Assembly: GCA_052034585.1 (NCBI GenBank)
Contig: JBPOIJ010000034.1
Location: 1 to 64,000, forward strand
Reading direction: 5' to 3'
Source of the DNA: Xiheimicrobium sp052034585
GTDB taxonomy: Bacteria; Myxococcota; Myxococcia; Myxococcales; Myxococcaceae
DNA: 64,000 nucleotides
The notes beneath the pieces are model-generated. The model had not been told where the DNA came from and did not search any database. It worked only from the letters and a program-made list of their open reading frames with translations. Positions 1-7,577 of the stretch are shown piece by piece. The position numbers were made by a program, and so were the translations under genes. Every line of letters starts with the position of its first letter. The first letter of the stretch is position 1.

Positions 1-1
1 A

Positions 2-312
2 ACGTCCGGCGGTGGCTCGACTGCGGGCGGCTCGGCTGCGGGCGGAACGTGCGGCGGCTCGACTGCGGGTGGCTCGGCTGCGGGCGGAACGTCCGGCGGC
101 TCGACTGCGGGTGGCTCGGCTGCGGGCGGAACGTCCGGCGGCTCGACTGCGGGTGGCTCGTCTGCGGGCGGACCGTCCGGCGGTGGATCGACGGCGGGTG
201 GCTCGTCGGCGGGCGGAACGTCCGGGGGTGGATCGACTGCGGGTGGCTCGGCTGCGGGCGGAACGTCCGGGGGTGGCTCGACTGCGGGCGGCTCCACCGC
301 AGGCGGCTCGGC
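2..312 (+). repeat. 42-bp tandem repeat encoding Gly/Ser/Thr/Ala linker
   Basis: Near-identical 42-bp units, each encoding TSGGSTAGGSAAGG, are repeated head to tail with some shortened or variant units (for example STAGGSSAGG). The repeat is in frame with the gene it sits in and keeps the frame open. Unit number is likely to vary between strains through slippage (inference). Confidence 0.85.
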
Positions 313-916
313 TGGAGCCACCTACTTCACCGAGTTCACCCTCTCCCAGCGGCCGATGCTCGAAGGCGGCGCGTGGAGAAATGGCCGCGCGGTCGGCCTG
401 GACTGGAGCGACGTGCAATCGGACGGCGGAATCGCCTTCGCGACCGCCTTCAACCTGCCTCCGCCCTACGACGACTCGATCGCGTTCCTGAGCGGCTTCG
501 CGGCTGACCACTTCATCGAAGGGGTCGTCTTCAAGGCACCGGGCTACGCGCCAGCCGTCAATCACGAGATCGAGCTCTTCGTCCGTGGCGACATCTCGTC
601 GCACAACGCTCGCGGGTACGAAGTGAACGTGCAGTCGAACGGCGCCTATTCCGAGATCGTTCGCTGGGAAGGCCCGCTCAACATGTACACCCCGCTCACC
701 ACGACCGGCCCCGGACTCGGCACGCCCGTCAACGGAGACCTCATTCGCGCCGAGGTGCGCGGCACGGTGATCACCGTGTACAAGAATGGGAGCTTCGCGA
801 TGTCGGCGACGGACTCGGTGTTCACGACTGGGAATCCCGGTGTCGGCTTCTGGTGCCGGCCGAGCGGAACGTTGGACCGCTACGGCTGGCAGTCGATCCG
901 AGCCGGCGACCTCTGA
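2..916 (+). CDS. Gly-rich secreted protein, C-terminal part (gene starts before window)
   Basis: This is the 3' end of a gene; the frame is open from the first bases, so the N-terminus and any signal peptide are outside the window. About 304 residues are visible. The first ~104 form a flexible Gly/Ser/Thr/Ala linker built on a 14-residue unit (TSGGSTAGGSAAGG). The remaining ~200 residues form one compact, beta-rich domain with alternating hydrophobic strands, ending in GVGFWCRP and WQSIRAGDL. It looks like a concanavalin-A/laminin-G-like jelly roll, which often binds sugars. That fold is inferred from pattern, not from a recognised motif. It converges on the livM gene with only 12 bases between stop codons. 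Three more proteins of this design (lipoprotein or secreted head, Gly-rich linker, globular tail) lie at 30-33 kb and 52 kb. Confidence 0.75.
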   Translation, partial: TSGGGSTAGGSAAGGTCGGSTAGGSAAGGTSGGSTAGGSAAGGTSGGSTAGGSSAGGPSGGGSTAGGSSAGGTSGGGSTAGGSAAGGTSGGGSTAGGSTAGGSAGATYFTEFTLSQRPMLEGGAWRNGRAVGLDWSDVQSDGGIAFATAFNLPPPYDDSIAFLSGFAADHFIEGVVFKAPGYAPAVNHEIELFVRGDISSHNARGYEVNVQSNGAYSEIVRWEGPLNMYTPLTTTGPGLGTPVNGDLIRAEVRGTVITVYKNGSFAMSATDSVFTTGNPGVGFWCRPSGTLDRYGWQSIRAGDL

Positions 917-928
917 CTGGACGAGACG

Positions 929-2038
929 TCACACGCCGACGGCTGGGCGCGGCTTCTTGCGCTTCCACAGATCCCACAGCTCGTGGGTCCCGAAGAGGCC
1001 CTGGCTCCGCGTGAGCATGATGACGACGAGCAGTGCGCCGTAGATCGGCATGCGAATCTGATCGACCTTCTGGGCGAGCGTCGCGTCGCCTCCACCGAGT
1101 TGGAGGAACAAGGTGCGCAGGCCCTCCGGCAGCAAGGTGAGGAAGACGGCCGCGACGATGGCGCCGGTCGAGCTGCCGAGCCCACCAGCGACGATCATCA
1201 CCACCACCTCCATCGAGCGCACGAAGGTGAACGAGCCCGGGTTGATGATCGGCACGAAGTGGGCGAACAACCCGCCCGCGATGCCCGCGAAGAACGAGGA
1301 GACGACGAAGGCGCGCACCTTGTAGCTCGTCGTGTCGACGCCCATCGCCTCCGCCGCCACCTCGTCTTCCCGAATCGCCTTGAGCGAGCGCCCGTGCGAC
1401 GACGCCGCCAGCCGCTTGGCGAGCAGCACGACGACGAAGACCCACAAGCCCACCATGAAGAGCGAAGAGCGCTGGGGCACCCCGGAGACACCGAGCGCGC
1501 CGCCGAAGTGGCCGACGAACGAGCCGATCGGCGAGAGGAGCTTCCAGACGAGCACCGAGTACCAGGCCGCCTCCGCGCCAGGCACCTCCGCCGCGTAGGC
1601 GCCCATGCTGTCGGTGTTCTGAATGAAGACGCGAATGATCTCCCCGAAGCCCAAGGTGACGATGGCCAGGTAGTCGCCGCGCAGCCGCAAGCTCGGCAGC
1701 CCGACCAGGAACCCGAAGAGCCCAGCGGTCACGCCGCCGATGATCAACGAGAGGAAGAAGAAGAGCTGATCAGACGCGACGGACGGGAGGAACGACAGCT
1801 GATCATCCTTGAGGAGCAGCGACACCGTGCCCGAGACGTAGGCGCCCACCGCCATGAAGCCTGCGTGCCCGATGCTGAACTGGCCCGTCATGCCGTTGAT
1901 GATGTTGAGCGAGACCGCGAGCACCACGTTCACCCCGACGAGCGAGGCGAGATAGACGAAGTACTGGGAGCTCCCGAAGACGGCCTGCAGCACGCCGAGG
2001 ACGACGAGGGCCACCGCCACTGGGAGGAAGCTCTTCAC
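929..2038 (-). CDS. livM: Branched-chain amino acid ABC transporter permease LivM
   Basis: Inner-membrane permease of the branched-chain amino acid (HAAT) importer family. The family signatures are clear: GMTGQFSIGHAGFMAVGAYVSG near the N-terminus, LRLRGDYLAIVTLGFGEIIRVF in the middle, and the cytoplasmic ATPase-contact loop SLKAIREDEVAAEAMGVDT. About ten hydrophobic segments are visible and the protein is full length (369 aa). I chose the GTG at 2038 because it places the first transmembrane helix (FLPVAVALVVLGVLQAVFG) directly after a short basic start. An in-frame start at 2113 would add 25 Arg-rich, unlikely residues. The usual partners (LivH permease, LivG/LivF ATPases, binding protein) are not adjacent: the upstream neighbour is a divergent PPK2 gene and the downstream gene is convergent. 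It must therefore pair with subunits encoded elsewhere. Confidence 0.93.
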   Translation of the reverse strand: MKSFLPVAVALVVLGVLQAVFGSSQYFVYLASLVGVNVVLAVSLNIINGMTGQFSIGHAGFMAVGAYVSGTVSLLLKDDQLSFLPSVASDQLFFFLSLIIGGVTAGLFGFLVGLPSLRLRGDYLAIVTLGFGEIIRVFIQNTDSMGAYAAEVPGAEAAWYSVLVWKLLSPIGSFVGHFGGALGVSGVPQRSSLFMVGLWVFVVVLLAKRLAASSHGRSLKAIREDEVAAEAMGVDTTSYKVRAFVVSSFFAGIAGGLFAHFVPIINPGSFTFVRSMEVVVMIVAGGLGSSTGAIVAAVFLTLLPEGLRTLFLQLGGGDATLAQKVDQIRMPIYGALLVVIMLTRSQGLFGTHELWDLWKRKKPRPAVGV

Positions 2039-2156
2039 GGGCGCGGAGGGTCTACACCACCTGCGCCCAAACGCACCGGTTCTCGTTCGGAGCGCGCGCG
2101 AGGAACACCGCACGAGCGGTCTTGAGGACTAGGCTCGGCCCACCAGGGAGGGAGTC

Positions 2157-3017
2157 ATGCTCGAGAAGGTGAATCTCAAGCGAGAGCTGCCGAAGGACGC
2201 GTACAAGGAACAGCTGCCACGATTGCAGGAACGACTGCGGGTGCTCCAGCGCGCCGCCTTCGAGGCTCAGCTCGCCACCACCATCGTCCTCGAGGGCTGG
2301 GACGCGTCGGGCAAGGGCGGCCTCGTCGCCCGGCTGGTGGAGAAGCTCGACCCACGCGGCTTCCGGGTGCGGCCCACCTATGCCCCCACCATCGAGGAGC
2401 TCTACCGCCCGTGGATGTGGCGGTTCTGGCAACGCCTGCCGCCCAAGGGAGAGATCGCCCTCTTCGATCGCAGCTGGTACGGCCGCGTGTTGGTCGAGCG
2501 CGTCGAGGGCCTCGTCGGCCGCCGCGACGTCGAGCAGGCCTTCACCGAGATTCGCGAGCTCGAGCGTCAGCTCGTCGACGACGGTCAGGTGCTGGTGAAG
2601 CTCTTCCTCCACATCTCGAAGAAGGAGCAGCGCCGCCGCTACAAGAAGTGCGAGAAGGACCCGTTCCTGCGCTGGAAGATCAAGCCGGAGGACTGGCGGC
2701 ACCACGAGCAATACGGCGACTACCTCGAGGCCACCGAGGAGCTGCTCGAGGCCACCAGCACCACCGACGCCGCGTGGACGCTCGTGGGCGCGACCGATCG
2801 CCGGCACTCCGAGGTCGAGTGCTTCCGCGCCATCATCACCGGCATCGAGCGCCGGCTCGCGGCCCTGGGCAAGCTGCCTCCACCCGACGCCACCGTGGGC
2901 AACCTCGCCGCCAAGCCCGCCGAGACGCCGAAGGCGAAGGCAAAGGCAAAGGCGAAATCCAAACCCAGGTCGAAGTCGAAGCGCGCGCGCACGCGCACGG
3001 AGGCCGCCCATGCTTGA
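2157..3017 (+). CDS. ppk2: Polyphosphate kinase 2 family protein (first of a pair)
   Basis: PPK2-family P-loop kinase, which transfers phosphate between polyphosphate and nucleotides in the cytoplasm. The 286-aa protein has Walker A GWDASGKGG at residues 47-55 and the Walker B/lid motif FDRSWYGRVLVERVEG from residue 103, with WRFWQRLP between them. After the catalytic domain (about residue 245) comes a Lys/Arg/Ala-rich tail of about 40 residues, possibly for binding polyphosphate or nucleic acid (inference). The ATG follows a good purine-rich site (agggagg). Its last 8 bases overlap the next PPK2 gene, so the two are translationally coupled. Substrate class (ADP, GDP or AMP) cannot be read from the sequence with certainty. 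Confidence 0.93.
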   Translation: MLEKVNLKRELPKDAYKEQLPRLQERLRVLQRAAFEAQLATTIVLEGWDASGKGGLVARLVEKLDPRGFRVRPTYAPTIEELYRPWMWRFWQRLPPKGEIALFDRSWYGRVLVERVEGLVGRRDVEQAFTEIRELERQLVDDGQVLVKLFLHISKKEQRRRYKKCEKDPFLRWKIKPEDWRHHEQYGDYLEATEELLEATSTTDAAWTLVGATDRRHSEVECFRAIITGIERRLAALGKLPPPDATVGNLAAKPAETPKAKAKAKAKSKPRSKSKRARTRTEAAHA

Positions 3018-3780
3018 GACCGTCGATCTGAACCAGCACCTCACGCGCAAGGACTACGACAAGGAGCTGCCTCACCTGCAGGTTCGTCTGCGTGAGCTCC
3101 ACTTCGCCTGCTTCCGCAAGCGCATTCCCGCGGTGTTCGTCTTCGAGGGCTGGGACGCCTCGGGCAAGGGCGGCGCCATCAAGCGGCTCACCCAGATCCT
3201 CGATCCCCGTGGCTACAACGTGGTGCCCATCGCCGCGCCACAGGGCGAGGAGCGCCGACACCACTATCTCTGGCGCTTCTGGCGGCACCTACCCAAGGCC
3301 GGGCACTTCACCGTGTTCGATCGCAGCTGGTACGGCCGCGTGATGGTCGAGCGCGTCGAGGGCTTCTGCAGCGAAGAAGCGTGGCGCCGGGCCTACCGCG
3401 AGATCAACGAGTTCGAGCAGCAGGTGACGAACTTCGGCGCGGTGGTGTGCAAGTTCTTCCTCCACCTCTCGAAGCAGGAGCAGCTGCGGCGCTTCGAGCA
3501 ACGCGCGAACGATCCCTACCGGTCGTACAAGCTGACCGAAGAAGACTGGCGGAACCGCGAGAAGTGGGACGTGTACCAGGCGGCGGTCGACGAGATGCTC
3601 GAGCGCACCAGCACCACCTGGGCGCCGTGGACGGTGGTGGAGGCGACCGACAAGCTGCACGCGCGGGTGAAGGTGCTCAAGACCGCGGTGGACGCGCTCG
3701 ACGAAGCCGTGAAGGCCGGCGGCGTGGCGAAGAAGCTCGTGCGCACCGAGAAGCGGCTCGCGCGGCTGGCGAAGGGCTGA
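3010..3780 (+). CDS. ppk2: Polyphosphate kinase 2 family protein (second of a pair)
   Basis: A second PPK2 paralogue of 256 aa starting inside the last codons of the first (8-base overlap). Its motifs fall at identical residue numbers: GWDASGKGG at 47-55 and FDRSWYGRVMVERVEG from 103. It begins MLETVDLNQHL, echoing MLEKVNLKREL in the first copy, so the pair is a tandem duplication. Polyphosphate:AMP phosphotransferases (class II PPK2) carry two PPK2 domains fused in one chain of about 500 aa. Here the two domains are separate overlapping genes, so a heteromeric equivalent is possible (inference). Both copies keep the Walker motifs. It has no Lys-rich tail like that of its partner, only a short basic end. 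Confidence 0.93.
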   Translation: MLETVDLNQHLTRKDYDKELPHLQVRLRELHFACFRKRIPAVFVFEGWDASGKGGAIKRLTQILDPRGYNVVPIAAPQGEERRHHYLWRFWRHLPKAGHFTVFDRSWYGRVMVERVEGFCSEEAWRRAYREINEFEQQVTNFGAVVCKFFLHLSKQEQLRRFEQRANDPYRSYKLTEEDWRNREKWDVYQAAVDEMLERTSTTWAPWTVVEATDKLHARVKVLKTAVDALDEAVKAGGVAKKLVRTEKRLARLAKG

Positions 3781-3839
3781 GGACTCGCGGTCGTACCGGT
3801 GGCGAACCCCAAGCGGGCGAGAGTGGCTAGACTCGCGCC

Positions 3840-5366
3840 GTGCTCGGGGGACGACTCGCAGCGGTGCTCGTGCTCGGCGTCGCTTCGCAGGCGGCGGCCG
3901 CGGGTTGGTGCCTCGACCCGAGGTTCGGCGACGGTGGCCTCGTGCTGCTCGACGTGGGCGGCGTCGACAACGTGCACTGGGCCGCGCAGGGCCTCTCGGT
4001 GCTGCCGAACGGGAACCTCGTCATCGGTGGCTCGCTCGACGGCGGGTTCTTCGCGGCGCGGCTCGACGGCAACGGCCAGCTCGACCCAGGGTTCGGGGTG
4101 GGCGGCTTGGCGATCGCCACCTTTCCCGGCGCCACGCAGGTCGAGCTCAACGCGCTCGCGGTCTTCCCCGACGGCACGGTGGCGCTCGGCGGAGAGTCTC
4201 GCGGCACGAGCAACCAGACCCGCATCACCCTGGCGCGGCTCACCTCGACGGGCGCGCTCGACTCCATCTTCGGAGGCGGCACCCTCGTGCCCACCTTCCT
4301 CCCCGAGCCCGAGTTGGTGAACGGACTCGTGGCGCTCTCCGACGGGCGCCTGGTGATCAGCGGCCAGGGGCGTACGCGCGGCTCCGACTTCAACGTCTTC
4401 GTCGCGGCGCTCGCTCGCGACGGCGGCCTCGACGTCACCTTCGGCAACGTTGGGGTCACCGACCTCGACTTCGGTGGGCGCGAGGAGTTCGGCGGCGCCA
4501 TCGTGCAAGACGTTCAGCAGCGGCTGCTGGTGCCCATGGTGACCCAGACGCCGAGCGGCGACGACTTCGGGCTCGCGCGGCTGGTCTCGTCCGGGCTCTT
4601 CGACGGCACCTTCTCGCCAGCGCCGCTGGTGGGCCGGCTGCGCTTCGACCTCACCGGGGGAGACGAGGAGTGCACCGCGGTGACGACCCAGGTGGACGGG
4701 AAGATCGTCGCGGGCGGCGACCTCACCTTCCGCGACGGCGGCGGCGGAGGTGCGGTGCTGCGGCTGGCCAGCAACGGGGCGCGCGACTCGACCTTCGGCG
4801 ACGGAGGCACGCTGGTCCCGAGCGGCTTCACCTCGGTGCGCTCGGTGCTCGCGCTCGACGACGGCACCCTCGTCATCGGCGGCACCATGGGCGCAGGCGC
4901 CAGCTCCGACCTGGGCGTGCTCTTCCTCGACTCGGAGGGGCGGCCACTCGACGCGGGGTTCGTGAACCCGTTTCGGCTCGACGTCGCTGGCGGCCTCGAC
5001 GGCCTTCGCACCCTGCGTGACGATCGGCTCGGTCGCGTGGTGGCCTTCGGCGCGGCGACCCGTGGAGCGCAGAACGATGTGGTGGTGCTCCGGCTCGTCG
5101 ACTGCGCGCTCGCCGATGCCGGCGTTCCGGTGGATGCGGGCGCCGACGCTGGAGTGGACGCAGGACTGCGCGATGCGGGCGCGAGCGACGCGGGACGCGA
5201 CTCCGGGACCGCGGACGGCGGAGGTTTCGTCGACGCTGGCGCCGACGCAGGCCTGGGCACGCCGCGCACTTTCGGAGTTGGCTGCGGGTGCTCGACGGCG
5301 CCGCTGGGCCTCGTCATCGGCGGCGTGCTGCTGATGGTCGCGCGGAGGCGGGCTCGGGCAAGGTGA
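3840..5366 (+). CDS. Delta-60 repeat beta-propeller protein with MYXO-CTERM tail
   Basis: Exported surface protein of 508 aa with a GTG start and a signal peptide (LAAVLVLGVASQAAAA). Residues ~20-420 contain delta-60-type repeats of about 50-60 residues, each with a variant of LDPGFGxGG (LDPGFGVGG, LDSIFGGG, LDVTFGNVG, RDSTFGDGG) followed by a strand such as DGxLVIGG, as in seven-bladed propellers. A linker rich in DAGVDAG follows. The C-terminus is GCGCSTAPLG, a hydrophobic helix, and then ARRRARAR. This Cys-containing motif, single helix and Arg cluster is the MYXO-CTERM type of sorting signal, which suggests processing and surface anchoring. No candidate sorting enzyme is in the window. 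It is downstream of the PPK2 pair (59-base gap) but probably separate. Confidence 0.85.
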   Translation: MLGGRLAAVLVLGVASQAAAAGWCLDPRFGDGGLVLLDVGGVDNVHWAAQGLSVLPNGNLVIGGSLDGGFFAARLDGNGQLDPGFGVGGLAIATFPGATQVELNALAVFPDGTVALGGESRGTSNQTRITLARLTSTGALDSIFGGGTLVPTFLPEPELVNGLVALSDGRLVISGQGRTRGSDFNVFVAALARDGGLDVTFGNVGVTDLDFGGREEFGGAIVQDVQQRLLVPMVTQTPSGDDFGLARLVSSGLFDGTFSPAPLVGRLRFDLTGGDEECTAVTTQVDGKIVAGGDLTFRDGGGGGAVLRLASNGARDSTFGDGGTLVPSGFTSVRSVLALDDGTLVIGGTMGAGASSDLGVLFLDSEGRPLDAGFVNPFRLDVAGGLDGLRTLRDDRLGRVVAFGAATRGAQNDVVVLRLVDCALADAGVPVDAGADAGVDAGLRDAGASDAGRDSGTADGGGFVDAGADAGLGTPRTFGVGCGCSTAPLGLVIGGVLLMVARRRARAR

Positions 5367-5482
5367 CCGGTACTTCGCCGAGAGCGGGTGCCACACCGAC
5401 GGGGCCGCTCGGTTCAGCTCGCTCTCGACGTCGATCGACCAGCCCCTCGAATGACGTTCGCGTCGAAGCGTGACGCCATCAC

Positions 5483-6493
5483 TCAGGCACGGGCCTTGAG
5501 CTTGCCCCAGTCGACGAGCTTCACGACGTGCGGCGAGATTCGATACTCGACCTGCTTGCGCAGCCCGATGACGTCGCCGCCGACCTCCACCGGCACTTCG
5601 CGGTCGAACTCCATGCGGCAGGCGGTGACGAGGAAGTCGTGGCTGTGCGGGAGTGGGTGCACGCCTCTCCAGAGATCGGGAATTCGGAGCGTCGCCTGCG
5701 CCGCGGTGGCCGCGTACACGCGCGCGTGCATGTACCCAGGCTTGGTGCGCGCGAAGTGGAGCGCCTTCATGCCGAAGCCCAGCTCGATGGTGGTGCCAGC
5801 GCCAGCGACGCCGTACGGCCCGTCGTAGAGCACGGTGCCTTTGCCCGCGTTGGGGATCTCGACCGGGTTGCCTTGATCATCGAAGCGGAACGCGCGCTCG
5901 CCGAGGTTGATCACCCGAACCTGGGGTCGCTTCGTCGCGAGCACGTTGCGCGGAATCGTGCGCCCGAAGAGCGAGGTGAAGTAGCCGAGCTCACCCTCGA
6001 CGAGCTTCTTGAACACCCGCGCTTCCTTCTGCTGCTGCTTGTAGTCGTAGACGATCTCCGCGCCCCAGCCGGCGTCGGCGAAGGGCGAGAGCCGGCCTTC
6101 GACCTCCATCAGCCAGAACTCGTCGGTGGGCAGCGAGGCGTCACCGCGCTCGAGGACCTTCTGCATCGTCTGGAGCGCCACCTTCGGCGCGGGCGCCTTG
6201 GTGCTGATCGCCCACGCATTGCCGGTGCCGAGCGGCAAGAGGCCCAAGGTGGGAAACGCGTGGCCGCGCTCGCGCATGATGTCGAGGATGCCGACCGCCG
6301 TTCCGTCGCCGCCGCCCGACAGCACCACGCCCGGAGACGACTTCATCGCGTCGTCGACGAACCGCTTCACGTCGTCCATCGTTCGGGTCGCGACGATCGT
6401 CGAGCCGGGGAGCACCTTCTTGGCCCACTCCACGAAGCGATGACTGCCACGACGCGCGTTGAGGTTGACGAGCACCGAGATGTCCATACCCAC
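5483..6493 (-). CDS. Diacylglycerol kinase family (DAGK catalytic domain) protein
   Basis: Cytoplasmic or peripheral-membrane lipid kinase-like protein of 336 aa. The N-terminal domain carries the family nucleotide-binding motif GGGDGT (residues 60-65) and the following PLGTGNAWA segment, as in bacterial DAG/sphingosine/YegS-type kinases. The C-terminal beta-sandwich domain, with VRVINLGERAFRFDDQGNP and the ending FDREVPVEVGGDVIG, also fits. The phosphate acceptor (diacylglycerol or another membrane lipid) cannot be told from sequence. The start is ATG at 6493; the ATG two codons later is an alternative. It is divergent from the OmpA-family gene across 218 bases and convergent with the MYXO-CTERM gene. 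No operon partner. Confidence 0.85.
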   Translation of the reverse strand: MGMDISVLVNLNARRGSHRFVEWAKKVLPGSTIVATRTMDDVKRFVDDAMKSSPGVVLSGGGDGTAVGILDIMRERGHAFPTLGLLPLGTGNAWAISTKAPAPKVALQTMQKVLERGDASLPTDEFWLMEVEGRLSPFADAGWGAEIVYDYKQQQKEARVFKKLVEGELGYFTSLFGRTIPRNVLATKRPQVRVINLGERAFRFDDQGNPVEIPNAGKGTVLYDGPYGVAGAGTTIELGFGMKALHFARTKPGYMHARVYAATAAQATLRIPDLWRGVHPLPHSHDFLVTACRMEFDREVPVEVGGDVIGLRKQVEYRISPHVVKLVDWGKLKARA

Positions 6494-6711
6494 CGTCGTA
6501 AGGCAGGCACTGTCACGGCGCTGTCACCGGCGTTCGAGGCCCGCCTGATGGAGGTGCGAACTCGAGTTTGCTGCGTAACGGCGGTGGCACCTGGTGGAGG
6601 AGTGACTTCGACCGGTTAGCGCCTGTTGACTCGTCTCAGGTGTGCTCGAATCTCCTCGCTGCGGTCCTCCTCGCCTGCGACCCTTCAGTCTCCCCTCACT
6701 TCTGGAGTCCC

Positions 6712-7569
6712 ATGAAGCACCTCGTCGTCTTCGTCGTCCTCGCCGTGCCTGCCTTCGCTGCCGACAAAGCGCCCTGTGAGCCCAACCCGGTCTTCAGCCC
6801 ATTTCCCGGCGAGACGACCGAGAACTGCGAGCGCAACAAGTTCTCCCAGCTGCAGCTGTGGGGCTGGAAGACCGAGGGCGACCCGAAGTCGGGCGCGGCG
6901 CCGTTCAAGGTCGAAGGCGAGTTCTGGAGCTACCGCGCCTCGTTCGCCAAGGACGCGAAGGGTCAGCTCCCGGCGACGCTCGAGGTCCAGCGCAACTTCG
7001 AGCAGGCGGTCGTCGCGGCGAAGGGTGTGCTGCTCAACGTCGGCAACGGGCGCGTCGTCTACCGCATCAAGAAGGGTGACGACGTCTTCGTCGGCGAGGC
7101 GGGCTGCGGCGGCGGACGCGGGCTCGGCGGCGACTGCACCGGCACCGTTCACCGCATCATCCGTCTGGCGCCGATGGAGCAGGCCGTGGTGGTGACGGCG
7201 GATCAGATCGCCAAGTCCATCGCCGACGAGGGCAAGGCCGTCTTCTACGGGCTGTACTTCGACAGCGACAAGGCGGTGCTCAAGCCCGAGTCGACGCCCA
7301 CCCTCGAGCAGATCGCCAAGTGGCTCGAGGCGAACCCGAAGAACGACGTCTTCATCATCGGCCACACCGACATGCAGGGCGCGGTGCCGCACAACCTCAG
7401 CCTCTCCAAGGCACGGGCGGCGGCCGTCGTCGACGCGCTGGTGAAGCAGTACCGCGTCAAGCCGGAGCGGCTCACCGGCGAGGGCGTCGGCTCCTACGCG
7501 CCGCTGACGAACAACACCACCGACGCGGGCCGCGCGAAGAACCGGCGCGTCGAGATGGTGCTCCGTTGA
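6712..7569 (+). CDS. OmpA-family outer-membrane/periplasmic protein
   Basis: Secreted protein of 285 aa with a signal peptide (MKHLVVFVVLAVPAFA, cleavage before ADKAP). The middle part (residues ~20-175) is Cys-containing with no recognised domain. The C-terminal ~105 residues are an OmpA/MotB peptidoglycan-binding domain: FYGLYFDSDKAVLKPES, then IIGHTDMQG, then LSLSKARAAAVVDALV and an ending in AKNRRVEMV. The ATG at 6712 is preceded by tctggag and starts the signal peptide exactly; the open frame extends upstream to 6568 but gives no sensible N-terminus. The next gene begins only 8 bases after the stop, so the two are likely co-transcribed. Likely role: linking outer membrane or periplasmic structures to peptidoglycan. 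Confidence 0.9.
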   Translation: MKHLVVFVVLAVPAFAADKAPCEPNPVFSPFPGETTENCERNKFSQLQLWGWKTEGDPKSGAAPFKVEGEFWSYRASFAKDAKGQLPATLEVQRNFEQAVVAAKGVLLNVGNGRVVYRIKKGDDVFVGEAGCGGGRGLGGDCTGTVHRIIRLAPMEQAVVVTADQIAKSIADEGKAVFYGLYFDSDKAVLKPESTPTLEQIAKWLEANPKNDVFIIGHTDMQGAVPHNLSLSKARAAAVVDALVKQYRVKPERLTGEGVGSYAPLTNNTTDAGRAKNRRVEMVLR

Positions 7570-7577
7570 GCGCTCGC

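Noticed and set aside
3516..5396. 626-codon open frame antisense to the delta-60 and PPK2 genes
   Set aside because: It is a by-product of GC-rich third positions opposite two well-supported genes; its translation is Arg/Ala/His-rich with no domain or ribosome site.
5367..5482. Imperfect hairpin (CCGAG...CTCGG) between convergent genes as a terminator
   Set aside because: Stem is short and imperfect and there is no T-tract, so I do not call it.
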